Made by a program: the position numbers and the translations under genes
Part shown: positions 1 through 9,240 of the stretch, one piece after another
How the letters are laid out: each line of letters starts with the position of its first letter
How positions within the stretch are numbered: position 1 is the first letter of the stretch
The notes under the pieces: model-generated
What the model saw: the letters and a program-made list of their open reading frames with translations, nothing else
Database searches by the model: none
Told to the model about the DNA's origin: nothing
Assembly: GCF_015207375.1 (NCBI RefSeq)
Contig: NZ_JADEWY010000044.1
Location: 1 to 44,816, forward strand
Direction: 5' to 3'
Source: Coleofasciculus sp. LEGE 07092
GTDB taxonomy: Bacteria; Cyanobacteriota; Cyanobacteriia; Cyanobacteriales; Coleofasciculaceae
Length of the DNA stretch: 44,816 nucleotides

Positions 1-336
1 ACTCAATGTTATTGATGTCATTGAGTCTCACGTTCCGAGCCTTGTCAATAGACACACGATTGAAGTTGTGGGCATTATCTAAAGTGATGTCGAACCTTTC
101 TTCAGGATTACCTTCCTGTGCCTCTTTTCTGGCATTGAGGAGGGTGGCTCCCCTTACCCTCAGATTTTCCCCAACAGCGTCAGTAATTGTACCTTGAGCT
201 GTGACAATCAGATTCTCAGAAATGTCTGTATCGGCGGTGGCTCCTAACTCAATGTTATTGATGTCATTGAGTCTCACGTTCCGAGCCTTGTCAACAGACA
301 CACGATTGAAGTCGTTGTTGACACTATTTAAAGTGA
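1..336 (-). repeat. Internal 246-bp (82-codon) tandem repeat in the haemagglutinin gene
   Basis: The segment starting at base 1 recurs at 247 with almost no change for about 60 bp and weaker similarity to about 336. The period of 246 bp is a multiple of three, so it encodes repeated 82-residue beta-helix units containing [13 protein letters not shown]-like turns. The array probably continues beyond the left edge. Confidence 0.8.
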
Positions 337-2158
337 TATCACCGCTATTCGCATTGAGGGTAGTCGTACCTCCCACACTCACCGCACCACTACCGTTAAT
401 CCCACCCCCCGTTGCTGTCACATTTAAGTTGCCGCTACCTCCAATAGTGATACTCTGTAGGTTGACAGTAGCACCGGAGATGGTCAGGTTACGTCCACTG
501 GTATTGACGGAACTTCCCGTATTCATCATAAAAGAGCCGCCGCCCATGCTATCAGCATCTGCGGTAAATGTGATTGACCCGGAACCATTAACAAAATTCA
601 GCGATACACCATCGGCGATAGTGATATTGTTGGTGGCTTGCAGTAAAACTTCACCCGCGATACCTCCTAGTTTCGTCGTGCTAATTTGGAAATCACCGGT
701 TCCCCCATGTCCAGCCAAAATTTGACCGGCTAGATCACCCATAGGGACATCAGCATTAAGCTGATTATCATTAGCTGCCGCTGGCGGATCACCTGTCCCC
801 GCCACAATAGTAATATTGGCTGGGTCAAACAAAATGCTGCCGTCTAAACCGAACGCTGCATTTACATCAACATTGCCGTCAAAGACTAAATTCTCTTTTC
901 CTGATATCTCGACAAATCCCCCATCTCCCCAATTGCTACCACCACGAGCGCTAATATTACCATCGGCATGAGTTGTTTGGTCAGACCAAACAATGACTCG
1001 ACCCCCATTCCCATTGGTTAGGGCATCTGCTTCAATTACTGAATCTTGACTAATATAGGTAACGTCAGAGTTAGGGATAATTCCTTGACCTTGATACCCT
1101 CCCCCAATTCGCACATCCCCGCCACCATTGGCACCAGAAGCATCAATATTGGCACCAATCAAACCTACTTTATTAGTGCCAATAACATTCACCTCACCGC
1201 CAATCCTCTGTTCCCCCCCTTGATAAGGGGGGGTTAGGGGGGGTGAGACATCAATCGTACCCGATGCAATTGCTACTCCTGTCTCATTCGGTACAATTAC
1301 CCCAGAGTCTGTTAGCTGAACCTCTCCGGCTGGAGTAACCTCAACTCCTGTCTCCAGATTCTCCTGGGAACCCGTCAACAACTCGGCTAAATTCCCAGGA
1401 GTAATCGGCAGCACTAGCCCCACACTATCTCTTGGGGGTTCAATCTCTAAACGTAGTAATTGCCCTTCTTGAGAAATCTCGACTCGGTTAGAACCAGGCA
1501 CTGCCGCTATAGTAATCGTGCCGCCTGGTGCGGTGAGTGTCCCTGTATTAATTACACTGCCAGCGAATAAGTTTAAACTGTTACCCTCTGAAACGGCTAA
1601 ATCGCCAGCGTTGATAATACTCCCAGGTTGCGATAAATCAAAGGCAAATTGACTGGGATTACCAACTAACTGCTGATAATCATTGGCACCGAAAGCATTA
1701 AACCAATTATTATTGCCAAAACCAATACCCGTTGTCGTTGTTGCCGTAAAGTCAGCCGGGACATTTAAACTGGCATTTTGCCCAAAAACAATCCCGGCTG
1801 GATTCATCAAGTATAAATTCGGATTCCCTCCCGTTACCTGAATCAATCCGTTAATAATAGAAGGATCGCCTCCAACCACTCGCCCTAGAATATTGCTCAA
1901 GTCAGGATTCGCCAAAAAGTTAGCAATTTGATTGGCATCCAACCCAAACTGCTGAAAACTGTGGAATAGATTCGCTCCATCCGCCGACAAAGTGCCGCCA
2001 TCAATGTCGAACTGATTACCGCTTTGGTTAACAATCGTACCAGCACCATCCGCTGCTGAGGTAATGGGTAGCGCCAGGACAACGACTTCCAAACCCAAGC
2101 TAAACACCCAAAGCCAAAATCCGGTAACGACGGCTTTTAACACACTTAATTTTTTCAT
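1..2158 (-). CDS. Filamentous haemagglutinin-like TPS exoprotein, N-terminal part (3' end off window)
   Basis: Open minus-strand frame from an ATG at 2158 to the left edge, 719 codons without stop. The start reads [14 protein letters not shown], a Lys-rich hydrophobic signal peptide ending near LPITSAADG. The next ~250 residues match the haemagglutinin-activity/TPS secretion domain: residues about 114-128 contain [18 protein letters not shown], the hallmark of cyanobacterial TpsA proteins, and further on come [16 protein letters not shown] and [17 protein letters not shown], typical of beta-helical haemagglutinin repeats. Family knowledge: such proteins cross the outer membrane through a TpsB/FhaC partner and act as adhesins or carry C-terminal effector domains. 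Neither the partner nor the C-terminus is in the window. A G/C-rich palindromic repeat is inserted in frame (1213-1245), and an 82-residue internal repeat lies near the left edge. The function of the C-terminus is unknown. Confidence 0.88.
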   Translation of the reverse strand, partial: MKKLSVLKAVVTGFWLWVFSLGLEVVVLALPITSAADGAGTIVNQSGNQFDIDGGTLSADGANLFHSFQQFGLDANQIANFLANPDLSNILGRVVGGDPSIINGLIQVTGGNPNLYLMNPAGIVFGQNASLNVPADFTATTTTGIGFGNNNWFNAFGANDYQQLVGNPSQFAFDLSQPGSIINAGDLAVSEGNSLNLFAGSVINTGTLTAPGGTITIAAVPGSNRVEISQEGQLLRLEIEPPRDSVGLVLPITPGNLAELLTGSQENLETGVEVTPAGEVQLTDSGVIVPNETGVAIASGTIDVSPPLTPPYQGGEQRIGGEVNVIGTNKVGLIGANIDASGANGGGDVRIGGGYQGQGIIPNSDVTYISQDSVIEADALTNGNGGRVIVWSDQTTHADGNISARGGSNWGDGGFVEISGKENLVFDGNVDVNAAFGLDGSILFDPANITIVAGTGDPPAAANDNQLNADVPMGDLAGQILAGHGGTGDFQISTTKLGGIAGEVLLQATNNITIADGVSLNFVNGSGSITFTADADSMGGGSFMMNTGSSVNTSGRNLTISGATVNLQSITIGGSGNLNVTATGGGINGSGAVSVGGTTTLNANSGDITLNSVNNDFNRVSVDKARNVRLNDINNIELGATADTDISENLIVTAQGTITDAVGENLRVRGATLLNARKEAQEGNPEERFDITLDNAHNFNRVSIDKARNVRLNDINNIE
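1213..1245. repeat. Short palindromic C7/G7 dispersed repeat inserted in frame in the haemagglutinin
   Basis: Seven C, a short TTGATAA spacer and seven G, followed by TTA and a second G7 run. On the gene strand it reads in frame as [13 protein letters not shown] without a stop, interrupting the region between GTIDV and [10 protein letters not shown] close relative (C6 TTGTTAA G6 CTG G6) lies at 32387-32414 in non-coding DNA, so this is a dispersed element rather than native protein sequence. Confidence 0.75.
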
Positions 2159-2870
2159 GACGAATAGTTCACCCAGTGCAGGTCGAAGGGAAATTACTAC
2201 TTTAGCAACGACTAGACCTATTGTTTGACTTCACAACATAAGTCGGCAAGCAATAGGGTCATTGAGATGCACTCATATCTTTGGCACCAGCCCAACCTTC
2301 TGAAAAAATCCCACCCTTACGGTCTGGTACTCAGCAATCTGAGCAGCTTGCTACTTTTGCTACTTTAACTAGGTAATAATTGTGGTATTATACACATCTG
2401 CTTATTATTACACTAAGAGCAAGCCACTACTCAGGTGTAGCAGCCAAAATCAACAGTTCTTAATTGTTTTACAAGAATTGGATGTAGATACTTTACAAAA
2501 TCACAAGTCATTGGTGAGTCCAGCCAACTTTCGGATAAATCTGTTACGCGGCTTAACCAAACAAAGGACGAATGACCAATGACCAATGACGAAGCTATGC
2601 ATACGTCCTGTGCTGATATAGGGGCTAATTTTACCAAGGAGCGATCGCACAAGTCCAGGTTACTCCTTTCCCACTCCCCACTCCCCAGCGTTCCAAGTAG
2701 CCCCTCCCAATACAGACACCTTGAGTAAGTGCACACACCCCACTGTATAACAGTCCTGTAATTCGCTAACATCCAAGTAACAATCCTTGCTCGGAAGAGA
2801 GCAAAATCAGGGGAATTTATGTTACATTTCTTAATATATCCCCCCAGACTGTCCCTTATTCTGTGGTGCT
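2159..2870. other. 712-bp intergenic region with short repeats; no convincing gene
   Basis: Lies between the divergent haemagglutinin and ABC ATPase genes, so it must hold both promoters. I see TGACCAA-type heptamers at 2573-2593, two CCCACTC heptamers at 2670-2683 and a HIP1 site at 2641. Short open frames in both directions are broken by these repeats and show no family resemblance. Confidence 0.6.
2573..2593. repeat. Heptamer short tandem repeat (TGACCAA)2-TGACGAA
   Basis: Three consecutive 7-mers: TGACCAA twice, then TGACGAA. This is the short tandemly repeated repetitive (STRR) pattern typical of filamentous cyanobacteria. Confidence 0.75.
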
Positions 2871-3620
2871 GTGTTTATAAAAAGCCGAAGTCAGCCTGAT
2901 TCGCGCTCGTTCAGTTTAGTTGATGCAGAAATAGGCACTATCCGGGCTCGAAGAGTAACGATGACATTTGAGTCAGGGCATCAGCGCTATCAAGTCCTGA
3001 AAGGGATTGATTGGAAAATTAAACGCGGCGATATCCAACTTTTAATGGGACCGTCTGGGTCGGGGAAAACCACCTTACTCTCAATTCTAGCTGGATTGCT
3101 CAAACCAAGCAACGGTCAGGTATATTTGCTGGGAGAAGAGATTACAGAGATGTCTCGCTCCAAGCTAGCACAGTTCAGGCTGCAAAACATCGGCTTTATT
3201 TTCCAGGGGTTCAACCTATTTCCAGCACTAACAGCAGCGGAGAATATAGAGTTCGTCCTCAACGTTAAAGGCATTCGCGGCAAAAAAGCCCGATTTCAAG
3301 CGCAAGAACTGCTAGAACAAGTCGGGTTGGGTTTGCAAGCCCATCAAAAACCAGCAGACTTATCCGGCGGACAGAAACAACGAGTTGCGATCGCTCGTGC
3401 TTTAGCGGGTCATCCTCAGATTATCATGGCAGATGAGCCAACGGCGGCATTAGACTCCCAGAGCGGACATAATGTAATTGAATTACTGCGTCGGCTGGCA
3501 AAGGAAGAAGGCTGCACAGTGCTGATGGTAACTCACGACCCTCGCATTGTCGATGTCGCTGACCGAATTACTCATCTAGAAGATGGGATATTGAAGGCAC
3601 CAGGCATCAGCCAATTCTAA
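2871..3620 (+). CDS. ABC transporter ATP-binding protein (LolD/MacB/DevA type)
   Basis: 249 residues from a GTG start. An alternative start is the ATG at 2961, just before the conserved core, and neither has a strong ribosome binding site. All nucleotide-binding motifs are visible: Walker A GPSGSGKT (60-67), Q-loop FQG (111-113), signature LSGGQ (164-168), Walker B IIMADEP (184-190) and the switch His in VTHD. The order and spacing fit the LolD/MacB/DevA group, ATPases that energise FtsX-like permeases for lipid, peptide or lipoprotein export. No permease or membrane-fusion subunit gene is adjacent, so the partner must be encoded elsewhere. The next gene, metG, starts 20 bp downstream on the same strand, so the two are probably co-transcribed. 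Confidence 0.9.
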   Translation: MFIKSRSQPDSRSFSLVDAEIGTIRARRVTMTFESGHQRYQVLKGIDWKIKRGDIQLLMGPSGSGKTTLLSILAGLLKPSNGQVYLLGEEITEMSRSKLAQFRLQNIGFIFQGFNLFPALTAAENIEFVLNVKGIRGKKARFQAQELLEQVGLGLQAHQKPADLSGGQKQRVAIARALAGHPQIIMADEPTAALDSQSGHNVIELLRRLAKEEGCTVLMVTHDPRIVDVADRITHLEDGILKAPGISQF

Positions 3621-3640
3621 ATTCCCCTACAAGCGAGATT

Positions 3641-5323
3641 ATGCGATATCTGATTACAAGTGCGCTTCCCTATATTAACGGTATTAAACACCTCGGCAAT
3701 CTCGTTGGTTCCATGCTGCCGGCGGATGTCTATGCCCGTTTCCTGAGACAGGAAGGGGAAAGCGTGCTGTTTGTCTGCGCCACAGATGAACACGGTACAC
3801 CAGCAGAACTCGCAGCGCTGGAAGCGGGACTTGATGTCGCTACCTACTGTCAGAAACAGCACGAACTGCAAGCGGATATTTATGATCGCTTCGGGCTTTC
3901 CTTTGATTATTTTGGGCGCACCTCATCACCCAATAACCACGAATTAACCCAGCATTTCTATCAGCGCCTGGATGAAAACGGCTTTATCGAAGAACGAGAA
4001 ATTCGGCAGATTTATTCCTTAGAAGATAATCGTTTCCTACCAGACCGCTACGTGGTCGGAACCTGCCCCCATTGCGGATACGATAGAGCCAGGGGCGACC
4101 AATGTGAGAACTGCACCTCTGTCTTAGATCCCACCGACTTGATCGAACCTCGTTCGGCAGTTTCGGGAAGTACCAATCTAGAAGTACGCTCCACTAAGCA
4201 CCTATTTTTAAAGCTTTCTACCCTCAGTAATGAGGTGCATTCCTGGGTGGATAAGCAGAAAGACTGGCCCAATCTTACTAAATCCATTGCCATGAAATGG
4301 CTGAATGAAGGGTTGCAAGACCGGGGCATTACCCGTGATTTGAGTTGGGGTATACCCGTACCCCGTCCCGGATTTGAGGGTAAAGTTTTCTACGTTTGGT
4401 TTGATGCGCCAATTGGTTATATTGCTGCAACTAAAAGTTGGGCAAAAGAGCAGGTAAACCCGGATGAATGGAAAACCTGGTGGTGCGATGCCGAGGATGT
4501 CCGATACGTCCAGTTCATGGCAAAAGATAATCTGCCTTTCCACACCATTATGTGGCCCGCAATGATTTTGGGGACACGAGAGCCTTGGAAAATGGCAGAT
4601 GATATTAAAGGCTTTAACTGGCTGACGTACTATGGGGGGAAATTCTCCACCAGTTCCAAACGGGGTGTATTTTCAGACCAAGCCCTTGATATTTTACCCG
4701 CCGATTACTGGCGCTATGCCTTAATTGCCATGTCCCCAGAATCTTCGGATTCTGCATTCACCTGGGAGTTGTTTCAAGTCAGGGTGAATAAGGATTTAGC
4801 AGATAATCTTGGTAATTTTGTCAACCGGATTCTGAAATTTGCTGCGAGTCGTTTTCAAGGTACGATTCCAGAAGGGGGTACTCCGGGTGAAGCGGAGAAA
4901 CGGTTGCAGGAGACGTGCGAGAATCTGGTGTCAAAGTTGAGTGGTTTTCTGCAAAATCTGGAGTTTCGTAAAGCCGCAGAAACCCTTTGTGCGTTGTGGA
5001 CGGCGGGAAATCAGTATATTGACGAACGCGCACCGTGGGCGCTGATGAAGACGGATCGGGAAGCGGCGGCGTTGGTGATTCGCACTTGTATTAATTTAAT
5101 TCGGCTTTATGCGATCGCATCTCGTCCGATTATTCCTTTTACCTCAGAAAAGCTGTTCGATGCTTTGCAAATGTCCGTAGAAGAACGGACGCAGAAGTTG
5201 AGTGGTGCGGTGCATCTGAATGCATTAGAACCGGGTCGTGCGTTTGAGGTTCCTCCTCCCCTATTCCGCAAGTTGGAAGATGGGGAAATTGAACAATTAC
5301 GTCAGCAATTTGGGGGTGGGTGA
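3641..5323 (+). CDS. metG: Methionine--tRNA ligase, proteobacterial-like class
   Basis: 560 residues. Charges tRNA-Met with methionine in the cytoplasm. The Rossmann core begins ITSALPYINGIKHLGN; the HIGH motif is HLGN at 17-20. A zinc knuckle has Cys at 142, 145, 155 and 158 (CPHCG...CENC). The KMSKS loop is KFSTSSKRGVF at 334-344, and FYVWFDAPIGY precedes it. The anticodon-binding helical domain follows (KDLADNLGNFVNRILKF). There is no C-terminal EMAP/Trbp111-like tRNA-binding domain. As I recall the families, the HLGN and KFSTS variants with this zinc knuckle are closer to MetRS of alphaproteobacteria than to the usual cyanobacterial enzyme, so this may be a transferred or second copy. It follows the ABC ATPase gene by 20 bp. 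Confidence 0.95.
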   Translation: MRYLITSALPYINGIKHLGNLVGSMLPADVYARFLRQEGESVLFVCATDEHGTPAELAALEAGLDVATYCQKQHELQADIYDRFGLSFDYFGRTSSPNNHELTQHFYQRLDENGFIEEREIRQIYSLEDNRFLPDRYVVGTCPHCGYDRARGDQCENCTSVLDPTDLIEPRSAVSGSTNLEVRSTKHLFLKLSTLSNEVHSWVDKQKDWPNLTKSIAMKWLNEGLQDRGITRDLSWGIPVPRPGFEGKVFYVWFDAPIGYIAATKSWAKEQVNPDEWKTWWCDAEDVRYVQFMAKDNLPFHTIMWPAMILGTREPWKMADDIKGFNWLTYYGGKFSTSSKRGVFSDQALDILPADYWRYALIAMSPESSDSAFTWELFQVRVNKDLADNLGNFVNRILKFAASRFQGTIPEGGTPGEAEKRLQETCENLVSKLSGFLQNLEFRKAAETLCALWTAGNQYIDERAPWALMKTDREAAALVIRTCINLIRLYAIASRPIIPFTSEKLFDALQMSVEERTQKLSGAVHLNALEPGRAFEVPPPLFRKLEDGEIEQLRQQFGGG

Positions 5324-5479
5324 TATAGCAAAAGGCAGAGGGCTTTTATGTTTATTGTGACGAATTTATAGCCGTTGCGTGGCACTTCGTTGCAGCTTCG
5401 CTACCTTTACCCTTTTTAGGTTATTTTTCCTCAATATCTGTCTAAGTAAGTAAACCTAATAATCAGTAAAAATTAGACT

Positions 5480-6331
5480 TTACCCTTTAACTGAACCTTG
5501 GGGATTCAGCCCCACAATTTTTTTTGCTAAACCTAAAGTATTTAACGTTTGAATCGCCCACCAAGTTACATCAATTTCCCACCAACGCTGCCCAGCTTTT
5601 GCCACATTAGGGTGAGCATGGTGATTATTATGCCAACCTTCTCCATAGGTTAAGATCGCTGCCCACCAAAGGTTACGCGAACCATCATCTGAAGAGAAAT
5701 TACGATACCCTCGCAGGTGAGCTGCCGAGTTAATTAACCAGGTGCTATGCCAGAGCAATACTGCCCTTAAGAACATCCCATAGATGACAAACGACCATCC
5801 TCCTAACTCATACAACAGCAATCCCAGAGGAATTTGCAGGAGAAAGAAGTTGCGATTCAACCAACGGTAATAGGGGTCACGGTCTAGGTCAGGTACAAAT
5901 CTTTTATAATGCTCGTAATTGAAAAACTCCTCGCGGACATAAAAAAGCCACAAGATATGGCTCCACCAAAAACCTCGCGAAGCTGAGTAAGGGTCTTTTT
6001 CTGCATCCTCGGTATGGGCGTGATGCATCCGGTGTGCGGAAACCCAGAAAATGGGGCCTCCTTGAAGGGCAAGGGCACCGATGGTAGTAATAATATATTC
6101 CAACCACTTGGGCACCTGAAGACTACGGTGAGTTAAAAGTCGGTGATACCCTAAACAGATACCAATGCTGCCAAATAACCAGTGAAGAACTATCATTACT
6201 CCCAAAGCTGACCAAGAAAAAAACCAGGGAGCCAAAAGAGCTACGGCGTGAACTGCCCCCATAAAAGCAACAGTCGGCCAATTGAGAGCAAGGCGATGCT
6301 TGCCTTCAGGAATAGTTGATTGCGTTGTCAT
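5480..6331 (-). CDS. desC: Acyl-lipid delta-9 fatty acid desaturase
   Basis: 283 residues with a good ribosome binding site (GGAAAGA) just before the ATG. Introduces the first double bond at C9 of membrane-lipid acyl chains, using ferredoxin in cyanobacteria. The three di-iron histidine boxes are intact: HRLLTH (63-68), HRMHH (100-104) and HNNHH (234-238), separated by hydrophobic segments that span the membrane. Length and motif order match cyanobacterial DesC. It is followed 3' by a short AT-rich spacer and is convergent with metG. The upstream gap to the small gene at 6591 is about 260 bp, so it probably has its own promoter. Family membership is clear; the exact substrate position could only be told by close comparison. 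Confidence 0.95.
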   Translation of the reverse strand: MTTQSTIPEGKHRLALNWPTVAFMGAVHAVALLAPWFFSWSALGVMIVLHWLFGSIGICLGYHRLLTHRSLQVPKWLEYIITTIGALALQGGPIFWVSAHRMHHAHTEDAEKDPYSASRGFWWSHILWLFYVREEFFNYEHYKRFVPDLDRDPYYRWLNRNFFLLQIPLGLLLYELGGWSFVIYGMFLRAVLLWHSTWLINSAAHLRGYRNFSSDDGSRNLWWAAILTYGEGWHNNHHAHPNVAKAGQRWWEIDVTWWAIQTLNTLGLAKKIVGLNPQGSVKG

Positions 6332-6590
6332 AAATCTTTCCTAAAAATGCTGTGAATAATTCAGGGTTGGTGCGGTTACTTCCAGTGGCGTTCTCTGTGT
6401 CTCCAGAGCAGTCATTCAGTATCCCTGCACCAGTTGGTTGCCTCGCGCCCTCTTCTCAGATTAGTTCCCTATAAATCCCTTCTCCCGGCTGCATATTAAC
6501 CTCAACAGTTCAGTACCATCCATTTTATTTACTCTTAATAAAAAACTTTTATAAACCTGTATTTTTGCTTAATGAGCGATTAGCGATCGC

Positions 6591-6803
6591 TTATTTCCGA
6601 TCAGCTATAGATCCAGCCTCAACAAGTTCGGCTAGTGAATCGATATCGAACTCGTTCAGAGCTTTGCAGAGATTTTCAAACTGCTTGTATTTCTCCAAGC
6701 TGTACTGACCTTCATCCATGTGTAATATCTGACAAAACTGCTTGTAATCAGTTTTCCAGTGAAAAGTGTTGAGAGCTTGAACAAAGCTTTTGATTGTAAG
6801 CAT
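6591..6803 (-). CDS. Small hypothetical protein (70 aa)
   Basis: 70 residues starting MLTIKSFVQALNTFHWKTDYKQFCQIL. It looks like a genuine small soluble protein: balanced charge, predicted alpha-helical, regular hydrophobic spacing and low Ser/Arg noise. It contains the two segments HMDEGQYSLEKYKQFENL and CKALNEFDIDSLAELVEAG. I have the impression of similar short conserved proteins in filamentous cyanobacteria but cannot name a family. No strong ribosome binding site is visible before the ATG. It lies upstream of desC on the same strand with about 260 bp between them, so co-transcription is uncertain. Confidence 0.6.
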   Translation of the reverse strand: MLTIKSFVQALNTFHWKTDYKQFCQILHMDEGQYSLEKYKQFENLCKALNEFDIDSLAELVEAGSIADRK

Positions 6804-7479
6804 TAAGGAAGCCTTGCGTAATCACAACACCTTTATTAGAAAACTTTTAATCAGCAAATTTATTAATCTTTAGATAGATATGTGCTTAAAAAGCGAGGTG
6901 AATTTTAAATATTTACTAACAACACCAAACCTGCATTAACGGAGCAAAGCTTCAATAAAGCTAGAGATAGCTAACGAGAGATTCCCCGTACTGCAAAAAA
7001 GGAAGTTTGTTTTGCAGCAGGCAACTCCAAAATAATTTAGTCACCGGATAGTCCGGTGGTAAGTCAGACAAAACCTGCCTTAAGGCTCAATGCCCACCTA
7101 ATCTTGCTGATCAGCGCCACTACGAGAGAGAACTCCAAGTCCGTGATGCAGAGAAGACGGAGTTGCGGATGTAAAAAAGGGCTCTGTACTTCTGGAACTC
7201 AGTCAAATCTTCAGAGCTTTGCTGATGTCGGGTTTTTGCTTACCTACGCCTCCAAGGCGGCAGCGATTTGAACTCTTAGGTACGCTATCGTACTCACGAT
7301 TAACTATAACACTTCTGTGCGCCAACGTACAAACTTTGTTAGAGTGGTTATGTAAGCAACTAGCCCTAAAGCTTGTTCTTTAGAGATTTCACCTTTTGAC
7401 ATCGGAAGCGGAACCGTTAAACCGCTCCTTGTGCCGTCAGTTGTCTTTTTTAAACGCAACTGGCTCAAGGAGTGTCTTT
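6804..7479. other. 676-bp intergenic region with two strong hairpins upstream of the Crp-type gene
   Basis: No convincing gene. Two perfect inverted repeats occur: CTGCAAAA/TTTTGCAG at 6991-7017 with an 11-base loop, and CACCGGA-TAG-TCCGGTG at 7042-7058. A smaller one, GTACG-CTAT-CGTAC, lies near 7280-7295. Their order upstream of a regulator gene suggests a structured 5' leader or a small RNA, but no known riboswitch class is recognised. Confidence 0.45.
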
Positions 7480-8193
7480 ATGTCCCTGCCCAACCCCCCC
7501 CCAAGTCCGGTGGAAAACCGGCTTTTGGCTGCTCTCCCCAGTGAGGTCAAAGCACGTCTAGAACCCAACTTGGAAAGGGTCTCGCTGCCTTTCAAGGAAG
7601 TCCTCTACGAGTCCAGAGAACTCATCAAGTACATCTATTTCCCTATTAATGCCGTAGTCTCTATGCTCACCATCGTGGAAGATCGCACCCTAGCGGAAGT
7701 GGGTCTGGTGGGCAATGAAGGCATGGTTGGTCTCTCGGTGTTCTTGAGAATCGAGGCAACACCCTTCAAGGCAATTGTGCAGGTTCCTGGAGAAGGCATG
7801 AGGATGAAGGCGGATGTATTCAATGACTTGGTCAATCCAGATAGTCCGCTTTACAGCCTGCTGCTGCGCTACACACACACCCTGATGTTCCAGATTTCGC
7901 AATCGGCTGCCTGCAACTCCCACCACTCAGTGGAACAGCGTTGCTGCCGTTGGCTACTGATGACGTGCGATCGCGTGCCGTCAAACCAATTTCCGCTTAC
8001 CCAGGAGTTTTTCTCCCAAATGCTGGGGGTGCGCCGCGCCAGTATCACGGTAGTGGCTGGGAGGCTTCAAAAAGCGGAGCTGATTCGCTACAGTCGAGGT
8101 CAGATGACGATCCTCGATAGTCCAGGTCTCGAAGCGGTTAGCTGTCAGTGTTATCGGCTTGTCAAAGAAGAGGAAGACCGCCTACAGACATGA
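7480..8193 (+). CDS. Crp/Fnr-family transcriptional regulator
   Basis: 237 residues from the ATG at 7480, chosen because AAGGAG lies 7 bases upstream; an upstream TTG in the same frame would add 28 residues of unconvincing sequence. The N-terminal half is a cNMP-binding-like beta-roll (YESRELIKYIYFPINAVVSML...VGNEGMVGL). The C-terminal half is a winged helix-turn-helix: LLMTCDRVPSNQFPLTQEFFSQMLGVRRASIT, where recognition helix residues follow LGVRR. Proteins of this subgroup are common in cyanobacteria and alphaproteobacteria; the effector is generally unknown and the cAMP-contacting Arg/Ser pattern is not evident. It stands alone, with a long and structured upstream region that may be its regulatory leader. 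Confidence 0.88.
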   Translation: MSLPNPPPSPVENRLLAALPSEVKARLEPNLERVSLPFKEVLYESRELIKYIYFPINAVVSMLTIVEDRTLAEVGLVGNEGMVGLSVFLRIEATPFKAIVQVPGEGMRMKADVFNDLVNPDSPLYSLLLRYTHTLMFQISQSAACNSHHSVEQRCCRWLLMTCDRVPSNQFPLTQEFFSQMLGVRRASITVVAGRLQKAELIRYSRGQMTILDSPGLEAVSCQCYRLVKEEEDRLQT

Positions 8194-8597
8194 CCCTTGA
8201 AGGTTGCTTGTCGTTTTTTCATGAAGGTAAAATTGGCGTATTTAGAGGTGAAATAAAAACTTATTTTTAATTAGAAAAATTAGAAATTTTTCTCACGTTA
8301 TTAATCGATTAATCTTAAGTTGAATTGCGACTAAAACATAAAATAATTTTTCTGTGATAAAGTAAATATGGTTGCGAAACAGAAGGCAAAGTCAAGCAAG
8401 CTGAAAGCCAAATCCGTCACGCTACAGAATAGATGAAAGATAAAGTCAAGGAACTACTTAAATAAAGTAGAGACGCGACTTCTTTGAAGCGATAAGAAAG
8501 TGCCATCTTGTATCTTTACACCGTAAGGTTTAGGCAGCCAGTATGGTTGTCTAGACTTTTTCAAGAGAATATATTTTACATCGGAAAAATAAAACAG
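8194..8597. other. AT-rich intergenic region containing the csbD remnant
   Basis: 404 bp between the Crp-type gene and the coiled-coil gene. The left half is very AT-rich with no frame worth reporting. The middle carries the decayed csbD (8376-8465). Just after it, GTAGAGACGCGA (8467-8478) looks like one arm of a common cyanobacterial inverted-repeat element, without a matching second arm. Confidence 0.5.
8376..8465 (+). pseudogene. CsbD-like stress protein gene remnant
   Basis: One frame reads ETEGKVKQAESQIRHATE, stop (TAG at 8430-8432), then MKDKVKELLK and a terminal TAA at 8463-8465. This matches the C-terminal half of CsbD-family proteins (EGKxKQAExQxRHA...ENxKDKVKxxL). The N-terminal half is missing: an in-frame TAA lies at 8358-8360. 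So it is a truncated, interrupted copy of a small general-stress protein. Recognition is from family pattern only. Confidence 0.65.
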
Positions 8598-8975
8598 ATG
8601 TCTGAGACTCCCAATTTCGAGAATATCTTGGAAACAATCATACGAGAATCTGAAGAATCTTTGGAAAAAGCCTATCAAGCTGCCTTTGTAGGATTCAATC
8701 AAACTATAAATGCATTAAAAGAATCCTCAGATACCAACATCACAAAAATCCAAGAGGTAACGAAACAAAACCAAATCCAAACCATAGGAGTTTTAAAAGA
8801 AGCCGAACTTAAAAATCTGCAAAAATGGAAAGCGATTATACGGGAAATCGATAACCGCAGAGAAGCTATAATAAACGCAGACTCTAAAAGGCTTGATAAA
8901 TTAATAGAATATATAGAGAAGAAAGAGGCGCAGAAACAAGAAGAATTGTTGGAAGTCATCAATAAAGCCTTATAA
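8598..8975 (+). CDS. Hypothetical coiled-coil protein
   Basis: 126 residues from the ATG at 8598 (MSETPNFENILETIIRESEE). A TTG 90 bp upstream would extend it with sequence unlike the rest. The protein is almost wholly helical and charged: ESLEKAYQAAFVGFNQTINALKES and RREAIINADSKRLDKLIEYIEKKEAQKQEELLEV show heptad spacing typical of coiled coils. No signal peptide, membrane segment or enzymatic motif is visible. AT-rich codon use stands out from the GC-richer neighbours, which could indicate a recently acquired gene. No family recognised. It is the only intact gene between the Crp-type regulator and the dehydratase. Confidence 0.65.
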   Translation: MSETPNFENILETIIRESEESLEKAYQAAFVGFNQTINALKESSDTNITKIQEVTKQNQIQTIGVLKEAELKNLQKWKAIIREIDNRREAIINADSKRLDKLIEYIEKKEAQKQEELLEVINKAL

Positions 8976-9240
8976 ATTTCATCGATTCTAAATAGAAATA
9001 ACCCTAGTCTATCTTTCTCCACAATTTCCTAGGTTAATTTTTCCAGCAGAATTCCGTCCGAATAGTACGGAGAGAGGCTGAAGGATAAAAACCCTTCTAA
9101 GCACTAAACTTCCTCTGACTGGACATGAGCAGATGGAATTCTATCTGCCTTTTCATGGTACTGCTTTATCTTCATCAGTGACTCCGATTAAAATTGGAGT
9201 TGCTTTCCAATCCAGTGAATATTTCGATCTGTCTTGTATA

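Noticed and set aside
2431-2772. 113-codon open frame on minus strand
   Set aside because: Runs through CCCACTC and TGACCAA heptamers, no family pattern, Cys/Ser/Leu noise.
7056-7271. 71-codon open frame upstream of the Crp-type gene
   Set aside because: GTG start, overlaps the perfect hairpin at 7042-7058, composition not protein-like.
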